In this document: positions 41,101 through 51,999 of the stretch, piece after piece | Numbering within the stretch: position 1 is the first letter of the stretch | Layout: each line of letters starts with the position of its first letter | NCBI GenBank assembly: GCA_903772945.1 | Contig: CAICTM010000097.1 | Coordinates: 1 to 64,000 of the forward strand | DNA: 64,000 nt | Source: Seminavis robusta | Lineage: Eukaryota > Bacillariophyta > Bacillariophyceae > Naviculales > Naviculaceae | Reading direction: 5' to 3' | Notes under the pieces: generated by a model | Told to the model about the DNA's origin: nothing | The model's input: the letters and a program-made list of their open reading frames with translations, nothing else | Databases searched by the model: none | Position numbers and translations under genes: made by a program

Positions 41101-42704
41101 TTGTCTGTCTGTCGTACAGTACCCCTCCTACTACTACTACTTACCCGACGCCGACCACCACAAACGGAATCATGGATCCGGCAGATGTCAATGGCACCCC
41201 GAACAGAAACATGAGCCCATAGCCCGTGATCAAACTGAGTCCAATGGTCCCGAAACTGAAGAGCCCCAACAACCCTCGACTCTGGACCATGTCCTTTCGT
41301 CTGTAAAAGACGGCACACGTAAAGGACACCATGACGGCAATCAACAAGAGTACCAATGGCATATCTTGGTCGATGGCTCTCTGGAACTCCTGCTCGTATG
41401 CATTGAGGGTAAAAAACTCGAGACGAGCGACGGGTGGAAAGCTAACCTCCGCCGATGCTTCGAAGGATTCTATCACGGCTGCATCCTCTTCCAACCAGAG
41501 TTCCTTGAGTTTGAGCAATCGTTCGAGAATCTGCTGTTCCAACTGGTCCGTGGCAGGACCTAGATCGGGTATATCAATCTTGAACACGAGACTCTCTGCA
41601 TCGGAAACGACGAGACGTTGAACTACGCCGCCATCCTCCTCTCTTGTAACAGATTTGAAGTTGTAGTTTCCCAGGATGGCTTCATGAAACACCGGAGTGC
41701 CATCCGGATAATTGGTGTTGGAAATGTACTCGCGGACTGTATGTACACGAGCAGAGAATAAAATGCATGAGTGGGTGTGTGGTCCTCGATCCCATCGCAC
41801 ACATGCCGGTGTTCAGTTCTGACTGATAACTGATAACAAACTTACCATACTCATCTTGTTCTTGTTCGGGCACATACGTCAACTGATTGTGAAATCGAGC
41901 GTACTTGTGTTCCCAGAATTGTGTCGGACTCGAGATACGACAGGTGGGTTGATCGGTTTTCAAGTCTCGAAATTGTTGACTTTGCGAGCAAACCGCACGA
42001 TAACTGGGTGCCGTCAGAATGGCATCCATCGATATGAACGCGCGTCGCATGGCCTTGGCAGTGACGACATTGTGGCTATCGCTGTGTATGGCCATCCAAA
42101 AGATTCGGAGGGTTTCAAATCCACTTTCGGGAGTGTTGTTGATCCAATCGCTGTGCAAATCGGGTAAACTGCCTTGTGGCGTCAGAAAGGCATTCTGATC
42201 CAACTCGATGCGAAAGTTGGTGAGAAAGCCCAGGATGCAAATGGAAAAGCCCAGTATGGTGAGTGAGACAATGCATCGTTTGGGATTCCGGGCCGCCAAG
42301 GAACCCAGTGCTACGACGGATCGACGAATGGCCTTGTGGAGAATACCTTCCGTCACATGAGTCCAAGGAGGACAGACCACCTTTTTGCGTGTGGAGGTCG
42401 TCATGCCCACAATTCGAAGAGAGGGTGTTGCCAACTCGGTATCTCCACAGTCCAGACTCTTCTCCAGGAGTGGAGGCGACGGAGTGACAGTCGTATCTTC
42501 ATGGACAGGTCTAGTGGAAAGATCATCCTCCTGATCGTCGGAGGAAGGACTCTCTGGTGAAGCATCATCATCTAATGGTACATCATCTAATGGTACATCT
42601 TCCATGGTGGATTGTGGTGTTTCTGGAGAAGATTCAGGGGGATACGGCACCATGGCCACCACCCGGAGGCCGCTTCCGGTTCCTTCGTCATCTTGGCTAC
42701 TCAT
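38172..42704 (-). CDS. Patched/Niemann-Pick C1-like sterol-sensing RND protein, seven exons
   Basis: Exons are 42704-41846, 41736-41145, 41048-40083, 39998-39412, 39336-39159, 39071-39005 and 38924-38172. Each pair has GT-AG borders and matching phase; the sum is 4002 nt, 1333 aa. Two RND halves are visible. The first ends TM block SMIPFVVVGVG|LDDTFIITGA (about 475-495), the Patched-family GVGxDD motif split across the exon 2/3 border. The second has FTTLLGTMPLVFSSTKVFM and ends with GVVLLPVLLSLVGP (about 1100-1113), both textbook Patched/Dispatched. A long acidic loop separates the halves. The ~220-residue tail after the last helix is Ser/Pro/Thr-rich and repetitive. Such proteins move sterols or lipid-linked cargo using cation gradients. 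The cargo in this organism is unknown. Confidence 0.88.
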
Positions 42705-43864
42705 TGCGAACAATCAGGAACAGGGGTTCACCTTCACAGCGACTATGGATCTCCTCCGGATGAGGGAATTGATTGCCAGCTCAATGGGTGATAGGTCAAG
42801 TTGGAGCACCTCTGTACTATACCGGTACGGTACTTCTCGAGTTTGCTACACCAACAGCTTTCATTCAAATGATGAGTTTTGCTTGCTACCTTTCTTGGAT
42901 ATGGTCTAATCTTCTGTTCTTGATGACGCTCTTTCACTTGGTAGTTGTTTGAGGTCGCGCTACTTGTATGGCATAAATGTCAACTTGCGCTTCTCACTTC
43001 CCATCAGAGAGGGAACACAAAATGAGATGCCGGGAGCGTGTGCTCCCCACGAGAATCTTGCTTCTAATCGCTGGGGTGACTGTGAAAACCCGGGATTCAA
43101 GGCTTTGCCAAACACTATTTCAAATGTTTGACGAGACAAATTTGGCCAACATTTCTTATTCAAACGAGGCAAACAATGCCGTTGTTAGACAATGGCTTCG
43201 ACGGTGTGGCCCATTTATTTGTCTAACTAACAAAGACTTCATACATGTCCAGGTTTCACTGTCTGACAGCTGTCTGACAGAGCTCTGACAAGAATGAGGA
43301 CTCGAATCAGAATTGTGGTTCAGTCCCCAAGTCCAATTGCTATTTATTTTGGCGTTAGGCTTGGTTGGTACGTATCGGTAGCTTTCGGAGGCTATTTGTT
43401 CTCAAGAGAATCAATAGGTTTCTAGATCGAGGGTCCACGGGAGATACCGTACTGTACCGTGAGAGCGTAGATTGAATTGCAGTCTTCGTGTAATCGATAT
43501 TGCTGCACAGAGCCAGCTGCCAGCCTTGAGGAAGCAAAAACAGCTACCGTACAGATAGATTTTGAAGACTAGCTACAAGCTAGCTACCATTTGGTACACG
43601 AGGACCACTGCCATCATCCCTTCACCATGGTGGCTTTGCCAAGCGACCTGCACTCTTCAATCCAACAGTCAAACTGTCAGCCTAACCCCATCTCTAAACT
43701 TTTACCCCGTATCTTTTTCCTTTCGAACCGTTTGGATCCACCCACACTCCTTGCCTTCCATCTTCCACTTCGTCTTTCATCACCCACCACTCTCTGGCTA
43801 AAGTATTGCCTTCTACACTGTACTCTCCATCCCATTGTCTCCTTCTCTGAAGCGTTCCTCAAAG
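42705..43864. other. Intergenic 1.16 kb, no supported gene
   Basis: This lies between two divergent genes. Small frames do not look coding. Palindromic patches occur at 42820-42835 (TACCGGTACGGTAC) and 43440-43465. Tandem CTGTCTGACAG occurs at 43258-43281. Confidence 0.4.
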
Positions 43865-44884
43865 ATGCTGCGAAAGTTCATCTCATCATCTTCGTCGTCG
43901 CATGGACGGCTGTCGACAAGCTTGTGTCGAACCCAGCTTCTTCCGAAAAGAGTTGTCGCGGCCCACCACCAAAAAATGATGTCCACGGCAACCTCTGGGT
44001 TTGAAAAAGTAGGCGTCATTGGATTGGGTCTCATGGGTCATGGAATCTGTCAAGTTGCTGCTGTCTCGGGGATTCATTCCAAAGGAATCGTGGCGTATGA
44101 GCCAGAACAGAAATTCCTCGATTCCGGCAAAGCCAGAATTGAACAGTCACTGGCCAAATTGGTGTCCAAAGGAAAGATTGCCCAGGAAAATGCTGACAGT
44201 GCTCTCCACAATATTACCTTTACCACGGACATGCATGAGCTTGCGGATACTGACATGATTGTGGAGGCCGTGATTGAGAAGATGGATCTGAAGAAGGAAA
44301 TCTATACAAGCCTTGGAAAAGTTTGTGAGGAAAAGACCATTTTTGCCTCCAATACTTCTGGCCTCTCCATCACCGAAATGGCACAATTCTCAGGAAGAAC
44401 TGATAGATTCTTGGGTGTCCACTTTTTCAATCCAGTACAATTGATGAAGTTGGTAGAAGTCATCAAGGCAGAAGAAACAGATCAAGCTGTCTTTGACAAA
44501 TGCTATGCGTGGGTTTCTGAAATTGGAAAAGTACCAGTGTCTTGTGGTGACACACCTGGATTTATTGTCAACCGTCTGTTGGTGCCAAGCTTTATTCAAT
44601 CCATGCTCATGGTGGACCGAGGTGATGCCACAGTGAAAGATATTGACTTGTCGATGCAACTGGGTGCGGGCCATCCCATGGGTCCTCTCCATTTGGCAGA
44701 TTATATTGGATTGGATACAATTCTCAGTGTGATGAAAAGTTGGAAGGAGGGATGGCCGGAGGAACCCGCCTTTGTGATTCCACAATGCATCCAAGACAAG
44801 GTTGCTGCAGGGCATTTTGGACGGAAAGCAGGAAAGGGTTTCTACCATTGGGATGGCGACAAACGTGGGGATCCTCTGGAGTGA
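43865..44884 (+). CDS. 3-hydroxyacyl-CoA (3-hydroxybutyryl-CoA) dehydrogenase, copy 1
   Basis: The product is 339 aa; ATG at 43865 (the open frame begins earlier at TTG). A basic, Ser-rich N-terminus (LRKFISSSSSSHGRLSTS) suggests a mitochondrial leader. The NAD fold has GVIGLGLMGHG (50-60). ASNTSGLSI, GVHFFNPVQLMKLVEVI and PGFIVNRLLVP are the catalytic-site and hinge motifs of short-chain HAD/HBDH. The enzyme oxidises the 3-hydroxyacyl-CoA in beta-oxidation or butanoyl metabolism. It is highly similar to the minus-strand copy at 47232-48209; their C-termini are nearly identical (GHPMGPLHLADYIGLDT, GKGFYHWDGDKRGDP). The two genes are convergent around the SPC1 and FCP genes. Confidence 0.92.
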   Translation: MLRKFISSSSSSHGRLSTSLCRTQLLPKRVVAAHHQKMMSTATSGFEKVGVIGLGLMGHGICQVAAVSGIHSKGIVAYEPEQKFLDSGKARIEQSLAKLVSKGKIAQENADSALHNITFTTDMHELADTDMIVEAVIEKMDLKKEIYTSLGKVCEEKTIFASNTSGLSITEMAQFSGRTDRFLGVHFFNPVQLMKLVEVIKAEETDQAVFDKCYAWVSEIGKVPVSCGDTPGFIVNRLLVPSFIQSMLMVDRGDATVKDIDLSMQLGAGHPMGPLHLADYIGLDTILSVMKSWKEGWPEEPAFVIPQCIQDKVAAGHFGRKAGKGFYHWDGDKRGDPLE

Positions 44885-45430
44885 TCACGTTTAGTAGTGA
44901 GATGCTTAAAAAACAAATTCAGTAGTTAACGGAGGCTGCGTGCTTTCTGAGGCGACAAACGGTACGTGGCAAAGTTGTCCTTTTGGAACTGTGTGGCTGG
45001 CCAGCAGACCTCGATATCCTCAGGATTTCCGCGGAGAAAGCATTTGTAGGATGATTGCATGCATAGTCAGTATGGCTAGCTAGCGAGATTGATCACGTTT
45101 TAGAAACTAGGCTAAGTCCGTAGAGACGTTGTTACACGTAGAATTTCTGAGACTGGCCCTGCCGTACGGTAACGTTGTAATAGGTTAGACTGACTGTGAT
45201 GAATTCCTTTTTCTATAAACTGGTCTTTGGTTTATTCACTATGCCATTCTCCATCTCTAGCAACTGCAACCTTTTTCTGTGGGGCCATTCATTAGGAGGA
45301 CCTGATGATTGGTGATTGTAGCTGTAGTAGATATTCTACCATTCTACCTCGTTTCAAGCAAATTCTCGGGAAAACTGGTTGTTCAGCGCCAAGACCCACT
45401 AACAATTGGATGTCTCTATTTCATATATCT
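44885..45430. other. Intergenic, nothing seen
   Basis: This is the convergent 3' flank of copy 1 and SPC1. CTAGCTAG occurs at about 45073. No gene or repeat structure is seen. Confidence 0.4.
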
Positions 45431-45679
45431 TCACTTCGACGACTCTTTCGATTCCACTTGTCTGTTGGGAACCGAGTCCAACCATTCGATAGGGTTTCGA
45501 TTGTAGAATGGCCAATCGGGGACACAGAGGACAACCGAAATGGACACTCCCACGAGCCAAAACTTGAAGACGATGAAGAAATCTTGATGCATGTAACCGA
45601 TAACCCAACCCACAGCGCCAAACGCTATTATGATCCAGTAGAACAAGAGTTCTGCCAATTGTTGTCCTTTGTAGTCCAT
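45431..45679 (-). CDS. SPC1: Signal peptidase complex subunit 1 (SPC1/SPC12)
   Basis: This 82-aa protein is almost entirely diagnostic. MDYKGQQLAELLFYWIIIAF begins like animal SPCS1 (MDYKGQKLAEQMF), followed by a second membrane helix (VFKFWLVGVSISVVLCV) and the conserved PDWPFYNRNPIEWL, which parallels PPWPIYRRHPLKWL. Length (about 80-100 aa) and two-helix layout are normal. The protein is an ER membrane accessory subunit of the enzyme that removes signal peptides. The ATG at 45679 is exact. Its gene is small and easy to miss. Confidence 0.9.
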   Translation of the reverse strand: MDYKGQQLAELLFYWIIIAFGAVGWVIGYMHQDFFIVFKFWLVGVSISVVLCVPDWPFYNRNPIEWLDSVPNRQVESKESSK

Positions 45680-46046
45680 GGTGATATCTAGTTAGGTATC
45701 TGTCTCTAGCTAGCGGCTTCTATCTGGCTTCTTTGTGGTCGTTCGTTGATGGGCTGCTGTTGTGCTGTGTGGTTGCAATTTGGCCAGTGGCAGTTTGACG
45801 AAACGTTTATCCTTATCTCCTCTGTCTAAGGTTTAACCCGTAACCCTAACAAAATGGTTCGACAGGTTGAACCCCACAGCTCGCGATCTTTGCGCACTTC
45901 ATGACGTGAAGCAGACGAGTAGCTCAGCCTCTTCCCTTCTGCTTGGAGCCGACAAGAGATCGCCTTGGACTGAACTGCAACGTTGTTTACTACCGAGAAC
46001 GCTTACCGACAGCCTTATCCCTCATTTCGTATTCCTGAAACTGAAA
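45680..46046. other. Divergent promoter of SPC1 and the FCP gene
   Basis: About 370 bp lie between start codons. A frame open upstream of the FCP ATG is leader sequence rather than protein. The stretch TAACCCGTAACCCTAAC at 45835-45851 has telomere-like wording but only two imperfect units. Confidence 0.4.
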
Positions 46047-46830
46047 ATGATGAAATTCGCCGCCCTCTCTGCTGCCCTTCTTGCTGGCTCCGCCGCGGCC
46101 TTTGCGCCTGCTCAACAGTCTGGACGTGGTGTTGTATCTCTGAATGCGGAACGCAGCAAAGCCCTTCCTTTCATGAACCGTCCTCCTCTTGTAAGTGGGG
46201 TTCTAGTTGTAGCTACTGTAGTCGGATAACGAAACTGGGGTAGCACACATCGGATACCCATCGCTCACCAAATCTTTGCTCTGCTCTCTTCCTTTTGATG
46301 TTCAGCTTGACGGATCCATGGCCGGAGATGTTGGTTTCGACCCCCTTGGTCTTTCCAGCATTGACGAGGTTGGAATCGATCTCTACTGGCTCCGTGAAGC
46401 CGAGATCAAGCACAGCCGTGTTGCCATGATGGCCGTTCTCGGAATGGTCCAAGTCGAGCTTTTCGGACCTGCTCCTGGTTGCGAACCATGCACAGCCAAG
46501 AACCAAGTGGATGCCTTCGGGCAATTCTGGGACTTGCACCCACAATACATTGCCTTCGGCGTCATCTTCATTGGAATTGTTGAAATGATCTCCGGAATCG
46601 CCACCACAAGTGGACGAGAGAGTGGAGAACGTGAACCTGGTGACTTTGGATTCGACCCTCTTGACTTTGGATCTGGTGATCCCGCCAAGTTCGAGCGCCT
46701 GAAGGCACAAGAAATTGCCAATGGACGTCTCGCTATGTGGGCTGCTGCTGGAGAAATCATGCAAGGAATGACCACAGATGAGGGTGCCGTTGGAAACTTG
46801 GTTTCTTCCTTGAAGGATAACGCCTTCTAA
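46047..46830 (+). CDS. Fucoxanthin chlorophyll a/c-binding protein
   Basis: Exons 46047-46190 and 46306-46830 (GTAAGT to TGTTCAG, in phase) give 222 aa. The signal peptide MMKFAALSAALLAGSAAA ends before FAPAQ, the ASAFAP-type plastid leader, so the protein goes to the thylakoid membrane of a four-membrane plastid. LHC helices are complete: REAEIKHSRVAMMAVLG (helix 1, chlorophyll ligand E and H), the middle helix HPQYIAFGVIFIGIVEMISG, and RLKAQEIANGRLAMWAA (helix 3). GDVGFDPLGLS and GDFGFDPLDFG are the two conserved pre-helix motifs. It harvests light with chlorophyll a/c and fucoxanthin. The exact Lhcf/Lhcr/Lhcx class is not assigned; the stress-type Lhcx marker sequence is not evident. Confidence 0.95.
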
Positions 46831-47231
46831 GGAAACCAGCCGAAAAGTAAACCATTCACTTTTTCCCCTTGGCTACTACTGAGATTTGTTTCGCTTGAGG
46901 CTTGAGAGGTGGTGTGTCTGTGCTACTACAAATTTACCCTCGTTGCTGATTGCTCAAGACTAAAGCGTCTTGGGCGGTTGTTGGTACAAGTAGCGAGCTG
47001 AATATAGAGGTATATAGTACACAAGCTAGCTAGCTCAGTATGTAGCCGTAGCAACGTCGGGCCAAGTCGGTGATGTTCCTTCATCCCGACAACTGGACCC
47101 CAGCGGTACCGGTTGCTACTAGATCTAGACAAACTCGGCGGAAAGAGTCCTTATCCGTTTACCTTGCTAGCCAGAGGACTTATGAACTGTTGTAAGTAAG
47201 AGCGAAGCAACCAATCTCTACTTTGATCTAG
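46831..47231. other. Intergenic, nothing seen
   Basis: This is the convergent 3' flank of the FCP gene and dehydrogenase copy 2. GCTAGCTAGCTC occurs near 47025 and GGTACCGG near 47104. No gene. Confidence 0.4.
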
Positions 47232-48209
47232 CTAGGCCACTGGGTCCCCTCGCTTGTCTCCATCCCAGTGATAGAATCCTTTGCCTGTCTTTCTGCCAAG
47301 ATCTCCAGCATCCACTTTTTCCTTGAGGCATTTTGGAAGAACAAAAGCAGGTTCATCAGGATACTTCTCCACCCATCCTTGGGTAATAAAGAGTGCTGTG
47401 TCAAGACCAATGTAGTCCGCCAAATGGAGGGGTCCCATGGGATGTCCTGCTCCTAGCTGCATGGAAATATCAATATCCTTCACGGAAGCATCATTTCGAT
47501 CCACCATGAGCATGGCTTGCAACAAGCTGGGCACCAACAGACGGTTCACAATAAAGCCAGGTGTATCTCCACAGGAAACAGGCACCTTTCCAATATCATT
47601 GACCCAAGCATAAGCCTTGTCAAAGACAGCCTGATCGGTCTCATCAGTCTTGATCACTTCAACTAACTTCATGAGCTGAACAGGGTTAAAGAAGTGAACA
47701 CCCACAAACCGATCAGTGCGTCCTGAGAATTGTGCCATTTCACCAATGGACAAGGACGAAGTATTGGAAGCAAAAATGGTCTTTTCGTCACAGGTGGCAC
47801 CCAAAGAAGTGTACAGATCTCTCTTTAAATCCATATTTTCAATGACAGCCTCCACAATGAAATCTGTATCCTTCAAGTCGGACATGTCCGTGGTGAAATG
47901 GATGCTTCCCAGCGTTTTGTCCGCATCTTCCTGGCTCATTTTGCCCTTGGAAACCAGTTTGCCAATGGATTTTTCAATGCGATCTTTTCCGAGATCCAAA
48001 AACTTTTGTTCGGGCTCAAAAGCCACCACACTGGAATGCACACCGGATGCCGCTGCTACTTGACACACACCATGGCCCATTAGACCCAAACCGATCACAC
48101 CGACCTTGTCAAATCCCGAAGCCGAAGTCGACAAGAAGCGATGGGAGGATTTTGCCTGATGCTTGAGCAAAAGACGAGATCCAAAGGATGCAAGAGCGGA
48201 GCTGGACAT
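47232..48209 (-). CDS. 3-hydroxyacyl-CoA (3-hydroxybutyryl-CoA) dehydrogenase, copy 2
   Basis: The product is 325 aa, ATG at 48209. The leader (SSSALASFGSRLLLKHQAKSSHR) looks mitochondrial and differs from copy 1. The body is the same enzyme: GVIGLGLMGHG (37-47), SNTSSLSIGEMAQFSG, GVHFFNPVQLMKLVEVI, CGDTPGFIVNRLLVP, GAGHPMGPLHLADYIGLDT. All catalytic residues seem intact. It is a tandem-type inverted duplicate of the plus-strand copy 2.3 kb away. Retention of both without decay suggests either distinct substrates or dosage; which is unknown. Confidence 0.92.
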   Translation of the reverse strand: MSSSALASFGSRLLLKHQAKSSHRFLSTSASGFDKVGVIGLGLMGHGVCQVAAASGVHSSVVAFEPEQKFLDLGKDRIEKSIGKLVSKGKMSQEDADKTLGSIHFTTDMSDLKDTDFIVEAVIENMDLKRDLYTSLGATCDEKTIFASNTSSLSIGEMAQFSGRTDRFVGVHFFNPVQLMKLVEVIKTDETDQAVFDKAYAWVNDIGKVPVSCGDTPGFIVNRLLVPSLLQAMLMVDRNDASVKDIDISMQLGAGHPMGPLHLADYIGLDTALFITQGWVEKYPDEPAFVLPKCLKEKVDAGDLGRKTGKGFYHWDGDKRGDPVA

Positions 48210-48578
48210 GGTAAAATTAGTTTGACTATGAATAATAGGATGTCGAATCTATAAGGATAGATGACGAACTGCTTCCCTCCTTTGTATTTGCAGAAAATGA
48301 AGGACGAGAGGAGGTTGTGAGAAAGGAAGGAGTAAGGATTTCGTGATTTCGCCTTCACATCAATCTTGGATCCATCATCTCGGAGCGTCGTGACGAGGCT
48401 TCGCTCGGCTGACACCTCGTATTTGGGACCTGAGAGCAGACGGCAAGACGGCAAAAAGAGATAATTCAGTCAATACAACAAACTCAGACGGCCAGACGTC
48501 GAAAGGCAACAAAAGCATCGACAATGACACGATAAAACAACGGCTGATTCCTTCTTCTTCCTTACACACAACAACATC
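48210..48578. other. Divergent promoter region, nothing else seen
   Basis: This lies between dehydrogenase copy 2 and ALG11. No small gene is supported. Confidence 0.4.
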
Positions 48579-50705
48579 ATGATACTGGAGCTTCTGTTAC
48601 AGATCTGCCTCTTTGTGGGTGCCCTCTTATTCACTGCTGCAGTTTTGTTTGTGTCATGGCATCGATGGAAGTATCAAGGCGACGGTAACGACCGCACCCT
48701 TGCCTTTTTCCATCCATTTTGTGCCGCTGGAGGCGGAGGGGAGCGAGTTCTTTGGGCCATCCTTCAAGCCTTGGGAGAAATTGATCAGCAAGGGTTGCCC
48801 ATGAAGATTGTGATTTACACCATTGATCCACCATCGGAATCCTACAAGAGTGGTACGAGGGACCCAACAATTTTGACCGTTTCCAGCTGTCTTACTGACA
48901 TGACTTGTCTTGTCTTGTTACTTCTTTAGATGTGCTGGAAAAGGTGAATGACAGGTTCTCGTTGGCAATTTCACCAACTCTGGATATATCGTTCATCCAT
49001 TTGGACGATTGCGCCGCTTTCCTAGGTATGTATTCATGATGCAATGGAATCGGCTGTTGCACTAACCAATGCATGGTTTCCCTGAAGTTTCGCCCTTCCC
49101 CCCTTTGGATGCCACCAAGACAACCGGTAGCTAGAGATCAGCTTGACGTGGTTTGGTTCTGGCCAAAATATTAGTTGAGATAAATGGCCAAGAAGTACTC
49201 TGTGGGACGTCCCTGAAGGGAAGAATATTGTCTTCAAGGTTTGCCCCACGCAATACTTCTTGCCATTCCTCCCACTACTTGGCCAGACAAACCCATCATC
49301 TGTTTTGGATCCAGTCGGAAGTTGGAAAAGTTCAACCATGGCGTGGACCTGCTGAAGGAAATGTTCTTTCGTCAGGGGAGCCCACGCCATGGGACACCAG
49401 CTGAATCTCCTGGGACTTGGCTAGATATGAGCCAGATGGATGATGGGATGCCTGTGGAGACTAGCATCCCAGCTTGCTATCAGTGGTCCCAAGTTTGGAC
49501 TGGGATCACGAGCTTCATCTTCCTAGTAGCGAAGAAATGGATGGCACCCAAATGCGGGGAAGGGCCAGGTTCAGGAGACAATGGATCCATCTCAAGGAGG
49601 AACTTCTTCTTGTGGCTAACTACTTTCCTCGTTTTGTACTCCAGAAAGGGCAAGCAGACTGTCCATGGTGGTGGAATCATGGGGAACCATGAGACTCGCC
49701 TATGCGGCTCTGGTACGGACAAAAGTGGCTCCCAAGATCTTTGTGGATACCACGGGTTGCGCCTTTACGTATATGGTGGCACGAGTCCTCTTTGGCTGCC
49801 GAGTTCTGGCATATGTCCATTATCCAACAATCAGCACCGACATGCTCTCTATGGTCTGGGAACGTCGTCGCGTGACCTACAACAACCAGGCATACATTGC
49901 CAACAGCCGTATCACGACCTTTATCAAGTTGGTATACTATTCCATGTTTGCCGTGGCCTATGGCACTGTGGGGAGTCTCTGTGATTTGGTCTTGGTGAAT
50001 TCTACCTGGACGTTTAATCACATCAATTCACTATGGTGGTTGGTGGCCCTGCAACGGAAAATAAAGGTGGTGTTTCCTCCCTGCCGGATTTCATCTGACA
50101 CTACTCGGACAGGCCCGCGAGAACGCATTGTGTTATCCATTGGTCAGTTTCGACCGGAAAAGGATCATGAATTACAGATCCAAGCGCTGTCCCAGCTGTT
50201 CCAAAAGCATCCGACACTAAAAGGCAGCATCACCATGGTACTCGTGGGTGGATGCCGTGGACCTTCCGATGAAGCCCGGCTGCGTCACTTGCAAACCAAG
50301 GCCAAAGATTTGGACTTGGAGAGCTCGGTGGTCTTTAGTGTCAATCAACCGTACTCTGTGGTGGAAGATTGGCTGGGCAAAGCCAGCGTGGGCATTCACA
50401 CGATGTGGAATGAGCATTTTGGAATTGGAGTGGTAGAAATGATGTCTGCCGGTCTGATTACCATTGCTCATGATTCGGGTGGTCCCAAATCGGACATTGT
50501 GGTTCCACTGGACGGACAACCCACTGGCATGCTGGCATCAACTGCCGAGGGCTATGCCGATGCCATGCATCAAGCCTTTACCATGAACAATGCCGATGCG
50601 GACCGCATGAGAAAGAATGCCAGGTTGAGTGCGGAACGCTTCTCGGACGAAAAGTTCAACCTGAGTTTCAAGAAAGAAATCCTAGAATCGGGAATATTGC
50701 AGTAA
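48579..50705 (+). CDS. ALG11: ALG11 alpha-1,2-mannosyltransferase
   Basis: Exons 48579-48852, 48930-49025 and 49645-50705 join in phase to 476 aa. ALG11 adds the fourth and fifth mannose to the dolichol-linked core glycan on the cytosolic side of the ER. The N-terminal membrane anchor ([21 protein letters not shown]) is followed by [17 protein letters not shown] (about 43-59), the hallmark of the family. [29 protein letters not shown] is the donor/acceptor lobe. The GT4-type C-lobe has [13 protein letters not shown] and [15 protein letters not shown] (about 378-392). Length fits (about 490 aa in others). The second intron is 619 nt, far longer than the others in the window. The splice at 49645 was chosen because it restores [16 protein letters not shown], which aligns with PRFTMIGQSFGS of ALG11. 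Confidence 0.88.
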
Positions 50706-50751
50706 ACACATCAAAATGACGACAACAAAGTCGAACATATAGTTGCTGATT

Positions 50752-51999
50752 TTATCGTTTGGATTTCTTTTTCTTGTTTCCACCATCACCACCACCTCCA
50801 AACAATGCTGCCTGATAGGCATTCTTGGCTTTGCCTTGCTGCTTTCGTCCCATATTCTTCATGGGCCGTCCTTCCTGATCCATCACGTTCTTTTTGCGTT
50901 TGCCATTGGCGTGTCGGTCGGTGCTACCACGAAAGGATTTCTTGTTTCGGTCATCATTGTCACTATGGTTATTTGCATCATCCCCATCATCACCAATCAC
51001 TCGACTGGCCTCTCGCGCCAAATTCCCCAAATCGGCAATTCCAGTCCAATTGTTGGCTTCCATGCGCTCTATGCGTTTGCGTTCCTTCTTTTCTTTCTTT
51101 GTGACGGTCAATCGGATCATGGCGTCTTCTTCAAACTGTGTCTTTTCTTCCTGGAATTTGGCAAACTTCTTGGCCGCCATGGCCTCTTTGCCCACAAGCA
51201 CGCTGGTTCCACCATGGAGATCCTCTTGTTCGGGTGCATCTCCGTATTGCTGTCGCAAAGATTGTGCCAATTCCGAAGTCCTCAATCGACGTCGTTCTCG
51301 CTTTTGTCGCGCGGCTTCCTTGTCCTGTTTGTCCAGCATGTAGGGCATGGCGGTCATGCGAGGTGCTTTGTAAATGCCATCGTCGTCATTGTCGTGTTTT
51401 TTATTATCGCTTTTGGACTTTTTGGTCATGGCAAGAGTGCGTTTGGCGGCTTCCAAGTCATCATCGTCATCGTCATCACTGTTATCCGAATCCTTGTCTC
51501 CCTCATCCTCTGAATTGCCACTAGAATCATCATCGTCATCATCAAATGCCTTTGGATTGGGTCGATATTGCAGCGGATCGTCCGACTGATGTGTGTCCTC
51601 CTTTTCTTCATCGTCATCTTGTTCTGCTGCTGAAGTCACATAGGTCGCCGCGGTTTCGGCTTGCAACAACTTGTCAATTTGATAGCGGAGCTTCTTGTCG
51701 AGACCACGCAGTTTGTCCAAGACAACTTTCATTTCTCGCAGGCGATGCAGATTGGATGGAGGTGCCCCCGTCATTTTGGCTTTCAAGTAGACTGTCAGGT
51801 CAATCAAATAGGACAAGAGCAAACTGTTCTTGACGTCCAGAAAATCCACTCCCGACTTTTTCGAGTGATTTTTAACATGATCCTGAATCGCCGTCAGCAG
51901 CGATGCTTCCACTTTTTGGTTCGTCTCTCGCAAGCCCTTTTGCATCTGTTGAGACGCCCTATTGGTTTCATCGTCGTCGCTGCTGTTGTTGTCGCTCAT
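50752..51999 (-). CDS. Neuroguidin/Sas10-Lcp5 family rRNA-processing protein
   Basis: The product is 415 aa from the ATG at 51999; an upstream in-frame ATG (52065) would add 22 hydrophobic residues. The N-terminal helical domain (SLLLSYLIDLTVYLKAK, REMKVVLDKLRGLDKKLRYQIDKLL) is the Sas10/Utp3 (C1D-related) fold. It is followed by YRPNPKAF, a long Asp-rich tract and YKAPRMTAMPY, all typical for neuroguidin and yeast Lcp5. The C-terminus is basic with GRKQQGKAKNAYQAALFGGG. These proteins belong to the small-subunit processome in the nucleolus. It is convergent with ALG11; the coding ends are 46 bp apart. Confidence 0.88.
   Translation of the reverse strand: MSDNNSSDDDETNRASQQMQKGLRETNQKVEASLLTAIQDHVKNHSKKSGVDFLDVKNSLLLSYLIDLTVYLKAKMTGAPPSNLHRLREMKVVLDKLRGLDKKLRYQIDKLLQAETAATYVTSAAEQDDDEEKEDTHQSDDPLQYRPNPKAFDDDDDDSSGNSEDEGDKDSDNSDDDDDDDLEAAKRTLAMTKKSKSDNKKHDNDDDGIYKAPRMTAMPYMLDKQDKEAARQKRERRRLRTSELAQSLRQQYGDAPEQEDLHGGTSVLVGKEAMAAKKFAKFQEEKTQFEEDAMIRLTVTKKEKKERKRIERMEANNWTGIADLGNLAREASRVIGDDGDDANNHSDNDDRNKKSFRGSTDRHANGKRKKNVMDQEGRPMKNMGRKQQGKAKNAYQAALFGGGGDGGNKKKKSKR

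Noticed and set aside
45835-45851. Telomere-like TAACCC units
   Set aside because: Only two imperfect units within a promoter; not a telomere or an interstitial array.
49034-49390. 118-codon minus-strand frame inside ALG11 intron 2
   Set aside because: Not recognised and no start context; kept only as part of the long-intron observation.
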